22,725 bases of DNA from Clostridiales bacterium (GTDB lineage: Bacteria > Bacillota_A > Clostridia > Saccharofermentanales > Saccharofermentanaceae), in the NCBI GenBank assembly GCA_017649745.1, contig JAGCGE010000109.1, positions 1 to 22,725 of the forward strand, in the 5' to 3' direction. The notes beneath the pieces are model-generated. The model did not search any database and was not told where the DNA came from. It saw nothing but the letters and a program-made list of their open reading frames with translations. Numbering within the stretch: position 1 is the stretch's first letter; each line of letters begins with the position of its first letter. Positions 8,081 to 15,440 of this stretch are shown piece after piece. The translations under genes were made by a program, and so were the position numbers.

Positions 8081-9307
8081 ATGGCTTTTTCCGAACTCAT
8101 AAAGAACTTCGATAACGTTCGCGATTATATGCGTGAATTCTACGTATACGGCTTCAAGAGCCGCGAAATGTATGCGGAGAAAAGTTCCAGGAGTTATGAT
8201 GATACGAGAAGAAGGATCGAGAGCTGGCTTGACGGTCATATGTCGTTTAATACGACTTCTGACGGCAAGAATGTATTCATCTCGATCGACAGCAGAAAGG
8301 TTGAATCTAACCCTCTTTTTAAGGCATGGAAGAGCAAGAGTTTCACAACTGGTGACATAACCTTGCACTTTCTTCTCATGGATATCCTCGCGAAAGGAAA
8401 GGAGCTTACTCTTAAGGAGATAATGACTTCTCTTGACGAGTACTCCAAGGGATTTACTGAACCTAAGATCTTTGATGAATCTACTGTTCGAAAAAAGCTT
8501 TCCGAATACATCGACGAAGGCATAATCTTTTCGAGAAAAGAAGGCAGAACTGTTTACTATAAGAGGACAGAAGAATATGATCTTCCTTCACCGGATCTTC
8601 TGAGATTCTATTCCGAGATCATGCCATGCGGTGTCATCGGTTCTTTCATAGAGGACAAGAAGATGCCCGTGAAGTCGGTGTTCGCGTTTAAGCATCACTA
8701 CATTACTTCGGTCCTCGACAGCGAGATCTTGTGCGAGATATTCTGCGCGATGCAGGAGAAGAGGATGATCAGGGTCAAGTCCTATAATGCTCGAAAAAGA
8801 TCGACAAAGGAAAGCGTCGTTATTCCGATAAAGGTCATGATCAGTTCCCAAAGCGGCAGGCAGCATCTGGCATGCTTTTCGATCGAGGATGAGAGTTTTG
8901 TAAGTTTAAGGATCGATAAGATAAAAAGGATCGAAACGCTTGATATGTGCGACTTTTTCGATGAGACGAGAAAGAAATTCGACAGCATGTCAGAGCACAT
9001 GTGGGGTGTCGGATTAAGCAGGCACACTGAGCATGTTGAGTTCGATATCAGATACCACGATTACGAAGGATTTATAAAGCAAAGGCTGGAAAGAGAGAAG
9101 CGTTGCGGTAAAGTGACACAGATCGAAGACGGACTTATAAGGTATGAAGCAGACGTCTATGACGCAAGCGAATTGATGCCTTGGATCAGAACATTCATAG
9201 GAAGGATCGTGAGGATAGAATTCTCGAATGAGGAGCTTCAGAACAGGTTTGTAAATGACATAAAAGCGATGGCTGCGATGTATGGAGGTAAAGATGATAT
9301 ACAGTGA
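8081..9307 (+). CDS. WYL-domain transcriptional regulator (first of a tandem pair)
   Basis: A 408-residue predicted DNA-binding regulator. It opens with a VRDYMREFYVYGFKSREMY segment. Residues about 95-160 look like a winged helix (LKEIMTSLDE, then STVRKKLSEYIDEGII, then a GRTVYY wing). A WYL-type Sm-like sensor domain covers about 215-290 (ILCEIFCAMQEKRMIRVKSY through SLRIDKIKRIETLD), and a WCX-like C-terminal domain follows to about 390. WYL domains bind ligands such as nucleic acid or nucleotides in characterised members. The gene abuts GH39 with no gap, has GGAGG at 8072-8076, and overlaps the second WYL gene by 14 bases. It probably controls its own operon, though no operator could be identified. 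Confidence 0.85.
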   Translation: MAFSELIKNFDNVRDYMREFYVYGFKSREMYAEKSSRSYDDTRRRIESWLDGHMSFNTTSDGKNVFISIDSRKVESNPLFKAWKSKSFTTGDITLHFLLMDILAKGKELTLKEIMTSLDEYSKGFTEPKIFDESTVRKKLSEYIDEGIIFSRKEGRTVYYKRTEEYDLPSPDLLRFYSEIMPCGVIGSFIEDKKMPVKSVFAFKHHYITSVLDSEILCEIFCAMQEKRMIRVKSYNARKRSTKESVVIPIKVMISSQSGRQHLACFSIEDESFVSLRIDKIKRIETLDMCDFFDETRKKFDSMSEHMWGVGLSRHTEHVEFDIRYHDYEGFIKQRLEREKRCGKVTQIEDGLIRYEADVYDASELMPWIRTFIGRIVRIEFSNEELQNRFVNDIKAMAAMYGGKDDIQ

Positions 9308-10190
9308 ACTTTACGGTGCATACTATAACTGTGTAGCGGATATCATCAGAGTCGCTTTGTGTCACAAGCTGACCGTCGACGATATGAACGATATCATCAC
9401 GGCGCGCGGCTTCAGCGAGAGCTCGATGAACATCATCCCGGCCATCACTAAAGAGGAATATAAACTCATCAGAAAAGACGGAACTACTCCGATCAAAAAT
9501 ATTCCGACGATGCCGCTTACCACGCTTCAGAAAAGATGGCTTAAATCGGTTACTCTCGATCCGAGGTTCAGGCTTTTCGGAGAGAAGATTGATGGACTTG
9601 ATGATGTTGAACCGCTCTTTACGCAAGAGGATATGAGCGTTTATGACTCGTATTCTGACGGCGATCCTTATGAGGATGAGCACTATATAAAGATCTTCAG
9701 GACACTTCTTAAGGCGGTAAGAGAGAATACCACTTTGGATGTTACGATGAGGAACCGAAGTGACAGGAAACGTAAGATCCTTATTCTTCCTAGATCGATC
9801 GAATATTCTGAAAAAGACGATAAGTTCAGAGTCATCGGAAGCGGCAAGACGATCAACATAAGCAGGATCGTTAGTGTCAGTCCATCCGAGAAGAAGATAT
9901 CGCCATCCGAAAATGATAATACAACTAAGAGTGAAGTAACTTTCGAACTTATAAATACGAGAAATGCACTCGAAAGAGTCATGTTCCATTTTGCTCATTT
10001 CGAGAAGGAGGCAACGAGGATCGAGAGAGGCAGATATATGGTCACACTCAAGTACGATCCTGATGACGAGACCGAGCTTCTTATAAGGCTTCTGTCATTC
10101 GGACCGATGATCAAGGTAATGGCTCCGCAGAAGTTTGTTTGCCTCATGGAAGAGAGGATACAAAAGCAGTTCGCAATATTTTTTCCGTGA
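9294..10190 (+). CDS. WYL-domain protein (second of a tandem pair)
   Basis: A 298-residue relative of the preceding regulator, shorter and with a different N-terminus (MIYSELYGAYYNCVADIIRVA). The ATG at 9294 is chosen because GGAGGT lies 4 bases upstream; the in-frame ATG at 9282 would place that site inside the gene. Blocks typical of this partner type are TTPIKNIPTMPLTTLQKRWL (about 64-83), a LDPRFRLF element, then a WYL-like region (ILPRSIEYSEKDDKFRVIGS) and a C-terminal WCX-like part (ALERVMFHFAHFEKEA, LLSFGPMIKVMAP). No separate helix-turn-helix is clear, so it may act as a heteromeric partner of the first WYL protein. The rtcB gene follows after 65 bases. Confidence 0.8.
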   Translation: MIYSELYGAYYNCVADIIRVALCHKLTVDDMNDIITARGFSESSMNIIPAITKEEYKLIRKDGTTPIKNIPTMPLTTLQKRWLKSVTLDPRFRLFGEKIDGLDDVEPLFTQEDMSVYDSYSDGDPYEDEHYIKIFRTLLKAVRENTTLDVTMRNRSDRKRKILILPRSIEYSEKDDKFRVIGSGKTINISRIVSVSPSEKKISPSENDNTTKSEVTFELINTRNALERVMFHFAHFEKEATRIERGRYMVTLKYDPDDETELLIRLLSFGPMIKVMAPQKFVCLMEERIQKQFAIFFP

Positions 10191-10255
10191 TTAAGAAAAA
10201 CGGAGAAGTTATAGTCTGATCATAAAACAACCGACAAACGGAAGGAATGATCAAG

Positions 10256-11497
10256 ATGTTTACAATCGAAGGCAAATACAATACAGCGATCTGCTATGCT
10301 AAGGTCTGTGAGGACGAAGCTATCGAGCAGATCAAGACAATGATGGATACTGCTTTTTCGGAAGGTTCCAGAGTAAGGATCATGCCGGACGTTCATACAG
10401 GTGCAGGCTGCACGATCGGTACGACAATGACGATCGTCGATAAGGCAGTACCTAACGTTGTAGGCGTTGACATCGGCTGCGGCATGTACACTGTCGAACT
10501 CGAAGATAAAGAGATCGATCTTGAGAAACTTGATGAAGTATGTCACTTTATCCCGTCAGGTAAGTGTGTATGGGAAGGCAGGATCGACAAGTTTGAGCTG
10601 TCAGCACTTAGATGCTTCAGGATCCTTAATGATACAAAAAGACTCGTAAGATCCCTCGGCACTCTTGGCGGCGGCAATCACTTTATCGAACTTGATAAGG
10701 CGTCCGACGGCACACTTTTTCTCGTTATCCACTCCGGCAGCAGAAATCTCGGTAAGCAGGTAGCAGAATACTACCAGTCTCTTGCGGTAGATCTCCACAA
10801 GGGTAAGGAAGAGTTTTTCAAGAAGCGTGACGAGATCATCAGAACATATAAAGAAGAGGGCAGAAGAACTGAGATCCAGGCTGAGATCAAAAAGCTCGCG
10901 AAGGAATTCGAGAGCACGACTCTTTCTGTTCCTGAAGAGTTATGCTGGCTCTACGGTACATACTTAGAAGATTATCTCTTCGATGTTAAGATCTGTCAGG
11001 ATTTCGCGAAAAAGAACCGTGAACTTATGGCTAAGGTCATCGTGGATAAGCTCGGCCTTACGGTCAAGTCATCTTTCCACACGATCCATAACTACATCGA
11101 TACTGAAGAGAAGATCTTAAGAAAAGGTGCTATCGCAGCTCATAAGGGTGAGAAGGTATTGATCCCGATCAACATGCGTGACGGTGCGATCCTCGCAGTC
11201 GGCAGAGGTAATCCTGAGTGGAACTTCTCTGCTCCTCACGGTGCAGGCAGGGTCATGTCCAGAACTAAGGCGAAGGCTACGATCCTTCTCGAAGATTTTA
11301 AGAAGTCAATGGAAGGTATCTACACAACATCTGTTAATGAGAACACGATCGACGAATCTCCGATGGCATATAAGTCTCTCGAAGATATCATCGATGTAGT
11401 TTCCGAATCAGTTGATGTGATCGAGGTGATCAAGCCTGTATTCAATTTCAAAGCTTCTGAAGATGGCCCTTGCTGGAGAAAGAAGACTCAGTCGTAA
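10256..11497 (+). CDS. rtcB: RtcB-family RNA 3'-phosphate/5'-OH ligase
   Basis: A 413-residue GTP- and Mn-dependent RNA ligase that joins 2',3'-cyclic phosphate or 3'-phosphate ends to 5'-hydroxyl ends, repairing cleaved RNA. All hallmark motifs are intact: MPDVHTGAGCTIGTT, VDIGCGM with metal ligand Cys75, GGGNHFIE (His142), HSGSRNLG (His159), HTIHNYID (His278), RKGA and SAPHGAGR with the guanylylated His328. The start at 10256 (MFTIEGKYNTA) is preferred because GAAGGA lies 9 bases ahead; ATG at 10247 directly abuts that site. It is the last gene of the GH39-WYL-WYL-rtcB cluster and overlaps the convergent lipoprotein gene by 10 bases. No archease or RtcA gene is in the window. Confidence 0.95.
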   Translation: MFTIEGKYNTAICYAKVCEDEAIEQIKTMMDTAFSEGSRVRIMPDVHTGAGCTIGTTMTIVDKAVPNVVGVDIGCGMYTVELEDKEIDLEKLDEVCHFIPSGKCVWEGRIDKFELSALRCFRILNDTKRLVRSLGTLGGGNHFIELDKASDGTLFLVIHSGSRNLGKQVAEYYQSLAVDLHKGKEEFFKKRDEIIRTYKEEGRRTEIQAEIKKLAKEFESTTLSVPEELCWLYGTYLEDYLFDVKICQDFAKKNRELMAKVIVDKLGLTVKSSFHTIHNYIDTEEKILRKGAIAAHKGEKVLIPINMRDGAILAVGRGNPEWNFSAPHGAGRVMSRTKAKATILLEDFKKSMEGIYTTSVNENTIDESPMAYKSLEDIIDVVSESVDVIEVIKPVFNFKASEDGPCWRKKTQS

Positions 11498-12690
11498 TCG
11501 AACTCACAGATGTATCCGATGAAGCCGGACATGTCTTTATTCTCACCGACAGGATCGTCAGATGTCTGCATGATGTAAAGACTTCCGTCTTCACCGCTTA
11601 CGCTTACCATATATGCATCGTAGCTTTGGTCTGCATCATACTTCCAGAGGTAATCCTGGTCAGCACAAGATTCGTCTACGAAGAAACATCCGAATTCAGA
11701 ATTGTAGTTAACGAGGACAGTAACGATAGCTGCTTCTTTCTCGGAAGATATGGTGACGAGATGTCCTCCCATGGCCTCACACATTTCCTTAGCTTCATCA
11801 TAAGTGCAGTCTGTTACAACAGCCTGATACTTGTGAGGGAGTCTTGAGAATGGAGTAAAGTCTTCGAACGGATCGTAATCCGGGAGATCCAGTTCCTGAT
11901 CAATATCATAATCAGTGATGGATCCGCGATTAATGATCTCGCCGTCAGTGATCTCGAACCAGCAGACATCGGAATTCGTATCGTTCGGATCTTCGTAATC
12001 CGAGAAGTATGACTTGATATCTTCTGTCTCGTAATCATCGTTGAACGTGTAAGTCGTTACACTCTTATAAGCTGCTCCGCTTGATCCGACCTTAAAAAGG
12101 ATGTCATCTTCCATAAGATAGAGCTGATTTCTCTCCCATCCTTCGTCGATGAGCTTTGGCTCACCGTCCATCGTGTAGATCGCAAGGACCCTGTAGCCGT
12201 AACCGTTGTTGTTTTCCGACTTATCAAGGATGAAAAGTTCTCTCATTCCGTCATAGTTGATATCCCTGAATGCATATCCGACCTCATCGAAAACATTATC
12301 TCCGGAAGCCGCAGACAGTACTATCTCATCGATTCCGATGAGAGTATAGAAATCATCTTCAAGTACATTGCCACTTAAGTGATACATTACATCATCGAGA
12401 ACTGATGCGTATATTGAGATCACATAAGGACTCGCGTTCTGGTCGACTGTTGTCTCTGTTGGCTCAGTAGATTCAGTAGTTTCTTCTGTCTCTTCTGTTT
12501 CCTCGGTTTCTTCAGTCTCCTCAGTCTCTTCGGTATCCTCGGTCTCTTCTTCGTCCTCTTCTTCATCGTCAGCTCTGTGCCTTCTCGAACCGGATCTTCT
12601 TCCGCCTGAAGAGAAGTCACACGCTGTCATGAGCATTGTAAGAGCAAGTAAAAATGCAAGCAAAGTTGTTATCTTCTTGAAGTTTTTCAT
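11488..12690 (-). CDS. Lipoprotein with C-terminal C-type-lectin-like domain
   Basis: A 400-residue surface protein. The signal peptide (MKNFKKITTLLAFLLALTML) ends at Cys24 of MTAC. A basic patch (RRSGSRRHR) and then a long Glu/Thr linker (about residues 41-82) follow. The middle part carries a DINYDGMRELFI motif (about residue 145) of the type found in Ca-binding or FG-GAP-like segments of clostridial lipoproteins. Residues 288-400 fit a C-type lectin-like fold: YDEAKEMCEAMGGHLVTISS (Cys304), then a Trp/Tyr-rich middle, and a final GFIGYICEF (Cys395), with Cys295 also in place. Start 12690 has a GAGAGGG site; a longer frame to 12708 is unsupported. It probably binds a surface ligand, which may or may not be a sugar. 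The 3' end overlaps rtcB. Confidence 0.8.
   Translation of the reverse strand: MKNFKKITTLLAFLLALTMLMTACDFSSGGRRSGSRRHRADDEEEDEEETEDTEETEETEETEETEETEETTESTEPTETTVDQNASPYVISIYASVLDDVMYHLSGNVLEDDFYTLIGIDEIVLSAASGDNVFDEVGYAFRDINYDGMRELFILDKSENNNGYGYRVLAIYTMDGEPKLIDEGWERNQLYLMEDDILFKVGSSGAAYKSVTTYTFNDDYETEDIKSYFSDYEDPNDTNSDVCWFEITDGEIINRGSITDYDIDQELDLPDYDPFEDFTPFSRLPHKYQAVVTDCTYDEAKEMCEAMGGHLVTISSEKEAAIVTVLVNYNSEFGCFFVDESCADQDYLWKYDADQSYDAYMVSVSGEDGSLYIMQTSDDPVGENKDMSGFIGYICEFDYD
12479..12550 (-). repeat. Eight 9-bp units encoding a Thr-Glu-Glu repeat
   Basis: Eight consecutive imperfect 9-base units (plus-strand form GTYTCYTCN, with one GTATCCTCG unit) encode TEE/TED repeats in the linker of the lectin-like lipoprotein. 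The unit length is a multiple of three, so gain or loss of a unit would change linker length without breaking the frame. Confidence 0.85.
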
Positions 12691-12730
12691 ATTCCCTCTC
12701 CATACCATAATGTCATTTTATTATGAGTCG

Positions 12731-12759
12731 ATTATACATATAATGAAATAGGCGTTCAA
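12731..12759 (-). promoter_or_regulatory. Sigma-A promoter for the lectin-like lipoprotein
   Basis: On the minus strand TTGAAC (12759-12754) and a perfect TATAAT (12736-12731) are spaced by 17 bases, about 40 bases upstream of the lipoprotein start at 12690. A plus-strand TATAAT at 12739-12744 sits within the same region and could serve the divergent nnrE gene, although its -35 is poor. Confidence 0.5.
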
Positions 12760-12792
12760 TCAACCGAATTATGTATTATCGAGGATGGGGAA

Positions 12793-13419
12793 ATGGTCAA
12801 GTGCGTATCAACAGAAGTCATGAGACAAAGTGACAGGTGGACAATAGAAAACCTCGTTCCTTCTAAGGAATTGATGGAAAGAGCAGGAAAGGCGATCTTT
12901 GAATCGGTCGAATGGGAAGGACCTGTCGGAGTAGTCTGCGGCAAGGGTAATAACGCAGGTGACGGATTTGTTGTGGCAAGTCTTCTGAAAGACAAAGGGA
13001 TCGACGTTGAGATCGTTCTTTTATACGAAGACAGCTTCTCAGAGGATGGGAAATACTTCTACGACAGATGTATCGAAAAGGGGATCGATGTAGTAAAGGA
13101 AACGGACTATAAGAAATATCGATACATCCTTGATGCCATTTTCGGAACCGGATTTAAAGGTGAAATCAAAAGTCCTGCAAGAGAAGCCATAGAAGGAATA
13201 AACTCGTCAGGGGCTTTCGTCGTAAGTGCTGATATCAACAGCGGACTTAACGGTGATACGGGGCTTGGTGATCTCTATGTCAGATCGGATCTTACTGTAT
13301 CCATAGGAACATATAAGTATGGCCATTTTCTCGGAAATGCAGATATCGCTATGAAAAAGAAGATAAATTGTGATATCGGAATAGTGATCAGGGGCGAAAT
13401 GAAGGAGATAAATCAATAA
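12793..13419 (+). CDS. nnrE: NAD(P)H-hydrate epimerase, stand-alone YjeF N-terminal domain
   Basis: A 208-residue repair enzyme that interconverts R and S epimers of hydrated NAD(P)H so that a dehydratase can restore them. It has the YjeF_N order: an N-terminal helix with MRQSDRWTIENLVPSKELMERAGKAI, the loop GKGNNAGDGF (residues 50-59), catalytic-site strand ILDAIFGTGF with Asp114, and SADINSGLNGDTG (145-157). In most relatives that last motif reads DxPSGLN, so the Pro to Asn change is slightly unusual. In many bacteria this domain is fused to the ADP/ATP-dependent dehydratase NnrD; here the protein ends after YjeF_N and no NnrD gene is in the window. GAGG at 12781 supports the ATG. Confidence 0.9.
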   Translation: MVKCVSTEVMRQSDRWTIENLVPSKELMERAGKAIFESVEWEGPVGVVCGKGNNAGDGFVVASLLKDKGIDVEIVLLYEDSFSEDGKYFYDRCIEKGIDVVKETDYKKYRYILDAIFGTGFKGEIKSPAREAIEGINSSGAFVVSADINSGLNGDTGLGDLYVRSDLTVSIGTYKYGHFLGNADIAMKKKINCDIGIVIRGEMKEINQ

Positions 13420-13501
13420 TTCGGCTATTTTAAAAAAAAAGCGTAAATGCTAATATTATGTTGATCTTTGCTGTAAAGGCAGATCGCAGGAGGGTAAAAT
13501 A

Positions 13502-14443
13502 ATGGCAAATAAAAAATTTAAGGCAATTGCTGCAGCTTCAATGGCAGCAGTTATGATGGTTGCTTTGGTTGGATGTGGTAAGCCGACACCAAAGAAACTC
13601 GCAGATGTAGCTGTTAAGGAATTTCAGGCAGAAGAGTTGAAGGTCGAAGATCTTGAGGATCTCGACGAAGGTGATGCTCAGCATCTCGATGACGGTTTCG
13701 TATTGCACGGTACAGGTGAAGAACTCGAAGATCAGTACGAAGATGAGATCGAGAAATATGAGGAAGAACTTGAAGAAGGCATGAAGGCAGCCGAGAATGA
13801 CGGAGTCGATATTGAAGACGCACTTTCTTTCGATCCGACTGATTGGGGAGTTGAAGACCTCGGTGAATTTACAGTCTATGTTATGGCTGACGGTGTTGCA
13901 AAGCCTGAGTCAGATCTTCTCGTTCAGGGTGCTACTGTTATCGAGTTTACCGATAAGGAAAAGGCTAACGAACTTATGGCAGATTTGGGCGAAAAGTTTG
14001 TCGAAGATTCTGAGATCGAAGTTAAGAATCTTAACAAAGGTGAATTCTCATATTCTAAGAATAAGTTCCAGTTCATCATGACCGGTGACGGTGATGAGCT
14101 CGCAGAGCTCGCAGGTGACTTCCTTGCGGCGATGTTAGAGACTTCGGATTCCAGTGATGAGGAAGCAAAGCATCATAAGGAAGAAATCAAGGAAATGAAG
14201 AAAGAGATCAAAGAAGAGATTAATAATCTCCAGTACACACTTGGTATCTATTACAATAACGGAACTCTTACGATCCTCTGTGGCGTAACGATGGATGATG
14301 AGTTAGATCAGATCTCTCAGCTCGCTAAGGCTCTTGGTGTAAAGGATCCTTTGACAGTTGAGATGAGCGATGAGATGCATGAAGCTATCATTAACTATAT
14401 GGTGAAGAGTGCAGAGGGCACAGATATCGATAAATACATCTGA
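13502..14443 (+). CDS. Acidic lipoprotein of unknown function
   Basis: A 313-residue lipoprotein that I cannot assign to a family. The signal peptide MANKKFKAIAAASMAAVMMV leads to the lipobox ALVGC with Cys25. The mature part is strongly acidic: residues about 40-90 are dense in Glu and Asp and probably helical, residues about 222-245 are a charged HKEEIKEMKKEIKEEI stretch likely to be coiled-coil, and between and after these lie mixed strand-like segments such as LGEFTVYVMADGV and LGIYYNNGTLTILCGVTM. AGGAGGG at 13488-13494 gives one of the strongest ribosome sites in the window, so it may be highly translated. It is monocistronic, with a terminator after it. Confidence 0.85.
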   Translation: MANKKFKAIAAASMAAVMMVALVGCGKPTPKKLADVAVKEFQAEELKVEDLEDLDEGDAQHLDDGFVLHGTGEELEDQYEDEIEKYEEELEEGMKAAENDGVDIEDALSFDPTDWGVEDLGEFTVYVMADGVAKPESDLLVQGATVIEFTDKEKANELMADLGEKFVEDSEIEVKNLNKGEFSYSKNKFQFIMTGDGDELAELAGDFLAAMLETSDSSDEEAKHHKEEIKEMKKEIKEEINNLQYTLGIYYNNGTLTILCGVTMDDELDQISQLAKALGVKDPLTVEMSDEMHEAIINYMVKSAEGTDIDKYI

Positions 14444-14463
14444 TAAGTAATTTATCGAATACC

Positions 14464-14491
14464 AAAAGCTCTCCTTCGGGAGAGCTTTTTT
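14464..14491 (+). terminator. Rho-independent terminator after the acidic lipoprotein gene
   Basis: AAAAGCTCTCC (14464-14474), a TTCG tetraloop (14475-14478), GGAGAGC and a run of six T (14486-14491) form a compact strong hairpin 20 bases after the stop codon. The UUCG loop is the exceptionally stable type. Confidence 0.95.
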
Positions 14492-14576
14492 GTACCTTGA
14501 AAAATGAAAAATTGGACTTTTTCGAATAATAACAGTAATATTTTGTTTAGCAAATCAAGATTGCGGAGGAAAAATT

Positions 14577-15428
14577 ATGAATATCAAGAAAACGGTTAGT
14601 TCGCTCTTGGCTGTTACGATGATATTGCCAATCGTGTTTTTTGCAGGCATGAACGTAAATGCCGCTGGAACGAGCAAGGACTTCGTAAACAGGATATACA
14701 AGTACATCCTTCAGAGAGATCCTGACGAAAAAGGTCTTAATTACTGGACAAGCGAGCTTGACAACAAGAAGGTCAACGGCGGTTCTCTTGCCAAGTCTTT
14801 CCTTGTAAGTGAAGAATTCACTAAAAAGTCGATCAGCAATAAACAATATGTAACTATCCTTTACAATACATTTTTCGGAAGAGAGCCGGACGAATCCGGT
14901 CTTAAGTATTGGGAAGGCAACCTGAACGATGGAAAGAATAACAGAGAACAGGTAGCTAACGGATTCATCAATTCACAGGAGTGGGCTGATATCTGTGCTG
15001 AGTACAACATTATCTCAGGCGGTAACAAGAAGCCTTCCAAGCCGATGAGTGCAACTCCTAACGATAAGACAAAGGCTTTCACTGAAAGACTTTATACATG
15101 TGCTCTCGAGAGAAGCTCTGATCAGTCAGGTCTTGACTACTGGTCAAAGAAGCTTGCTTCGTTTGAAGTAACAGGCGAAGAAGCAGCTGCAGAGTTCCTT
15201 CTCGGTTCAGAGATCAAGAAGGCTAATCTCAGCGATGCACAGTTCCTTTACAGACTCTACCAGACATTCCTTGGAAGAGTTCCTGATCTTGAAGGATATG
15301 ATTACTGGCTCGATTACATGAAGAAGCATCCTGAGGATAAGTTCCAGAAGACAGTATATGCCTTCTCAAGAAGCCAGGAGTTCATCCAGATCTGTGATGA
15401 GGCAAACATCTTACCTTACGCAGGTTGA
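14577..15428 (+). CDS. Secreted protein with four DUF4214 repeats
   Basis: A 283-residue exported protein. A cleavable signal peptide (MNIKKTVSSLLAVTMILPIV onward, probable cut after VNAA near residue 30) is followed by four DUF4214-like units. Each contains the pattern LY-x4-L-x-R-x-PD-x2-GL-x-YW-x3-L, at about residues 37-61, 92-115, 169-193 and 224-248. The four units are arranged as two pairs separated by a Lys/Pro/Ser linker (about 148-165). DUF4214 is found in many surface and extracellular proteins, but its role is not established. There is no lipobox, LPXTG or S-layer anchor, so it is either released or held by the repeats. A GCGGAGGA site supports the ATG. A related gene starts at 22354. 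Confidence 0.9.
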   Translation: MNIKKTVSSLLAVTMILPIVFFAGMNVNAAGTSKDFVNRIYKYILQRDPDEKGLNYWTSELDNKKVNGGSLAKSFLVSEEFTKKSISNKQYVTILYNTFFGREPDESGLKYWEGNLNDGKNNREQVANGFINSQEWADICAEYNIISGGNKKPSKPMSATPNDKTKAFTERLYTCALERSSDQSGLDYWSKKLASFEVTGEEAAAEFLLGSEIKKANLSDAQFLYRLYQTFLGRVPDLEGYDYWLDYMKKHPEDKFQKTVYAFSRSQEFIQICDEANILPYAG

Positions 15429-15440
15429 TCTCTTAATACA

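Noticed and set aside
10247..10255. Upstream ATG for rtcB at 10247.
   Set aside because: It abuts the GAAGGA site, leaving no spacing; ATG 10256 is better placed and fits the family N-terminus.
12479..12550. Short tandem repeats considered as a CRISPR or regulatory repeat.
   Set aside because: Units are 9 bases with no spacers, lie within a coding frame and encode a TEE stalk.
12774..12779. TATTAT just before nnrE as its promoter -10.
   Set aside because: It is only 14 bases from the ATG and would exclude the ribosome site from the transcript.
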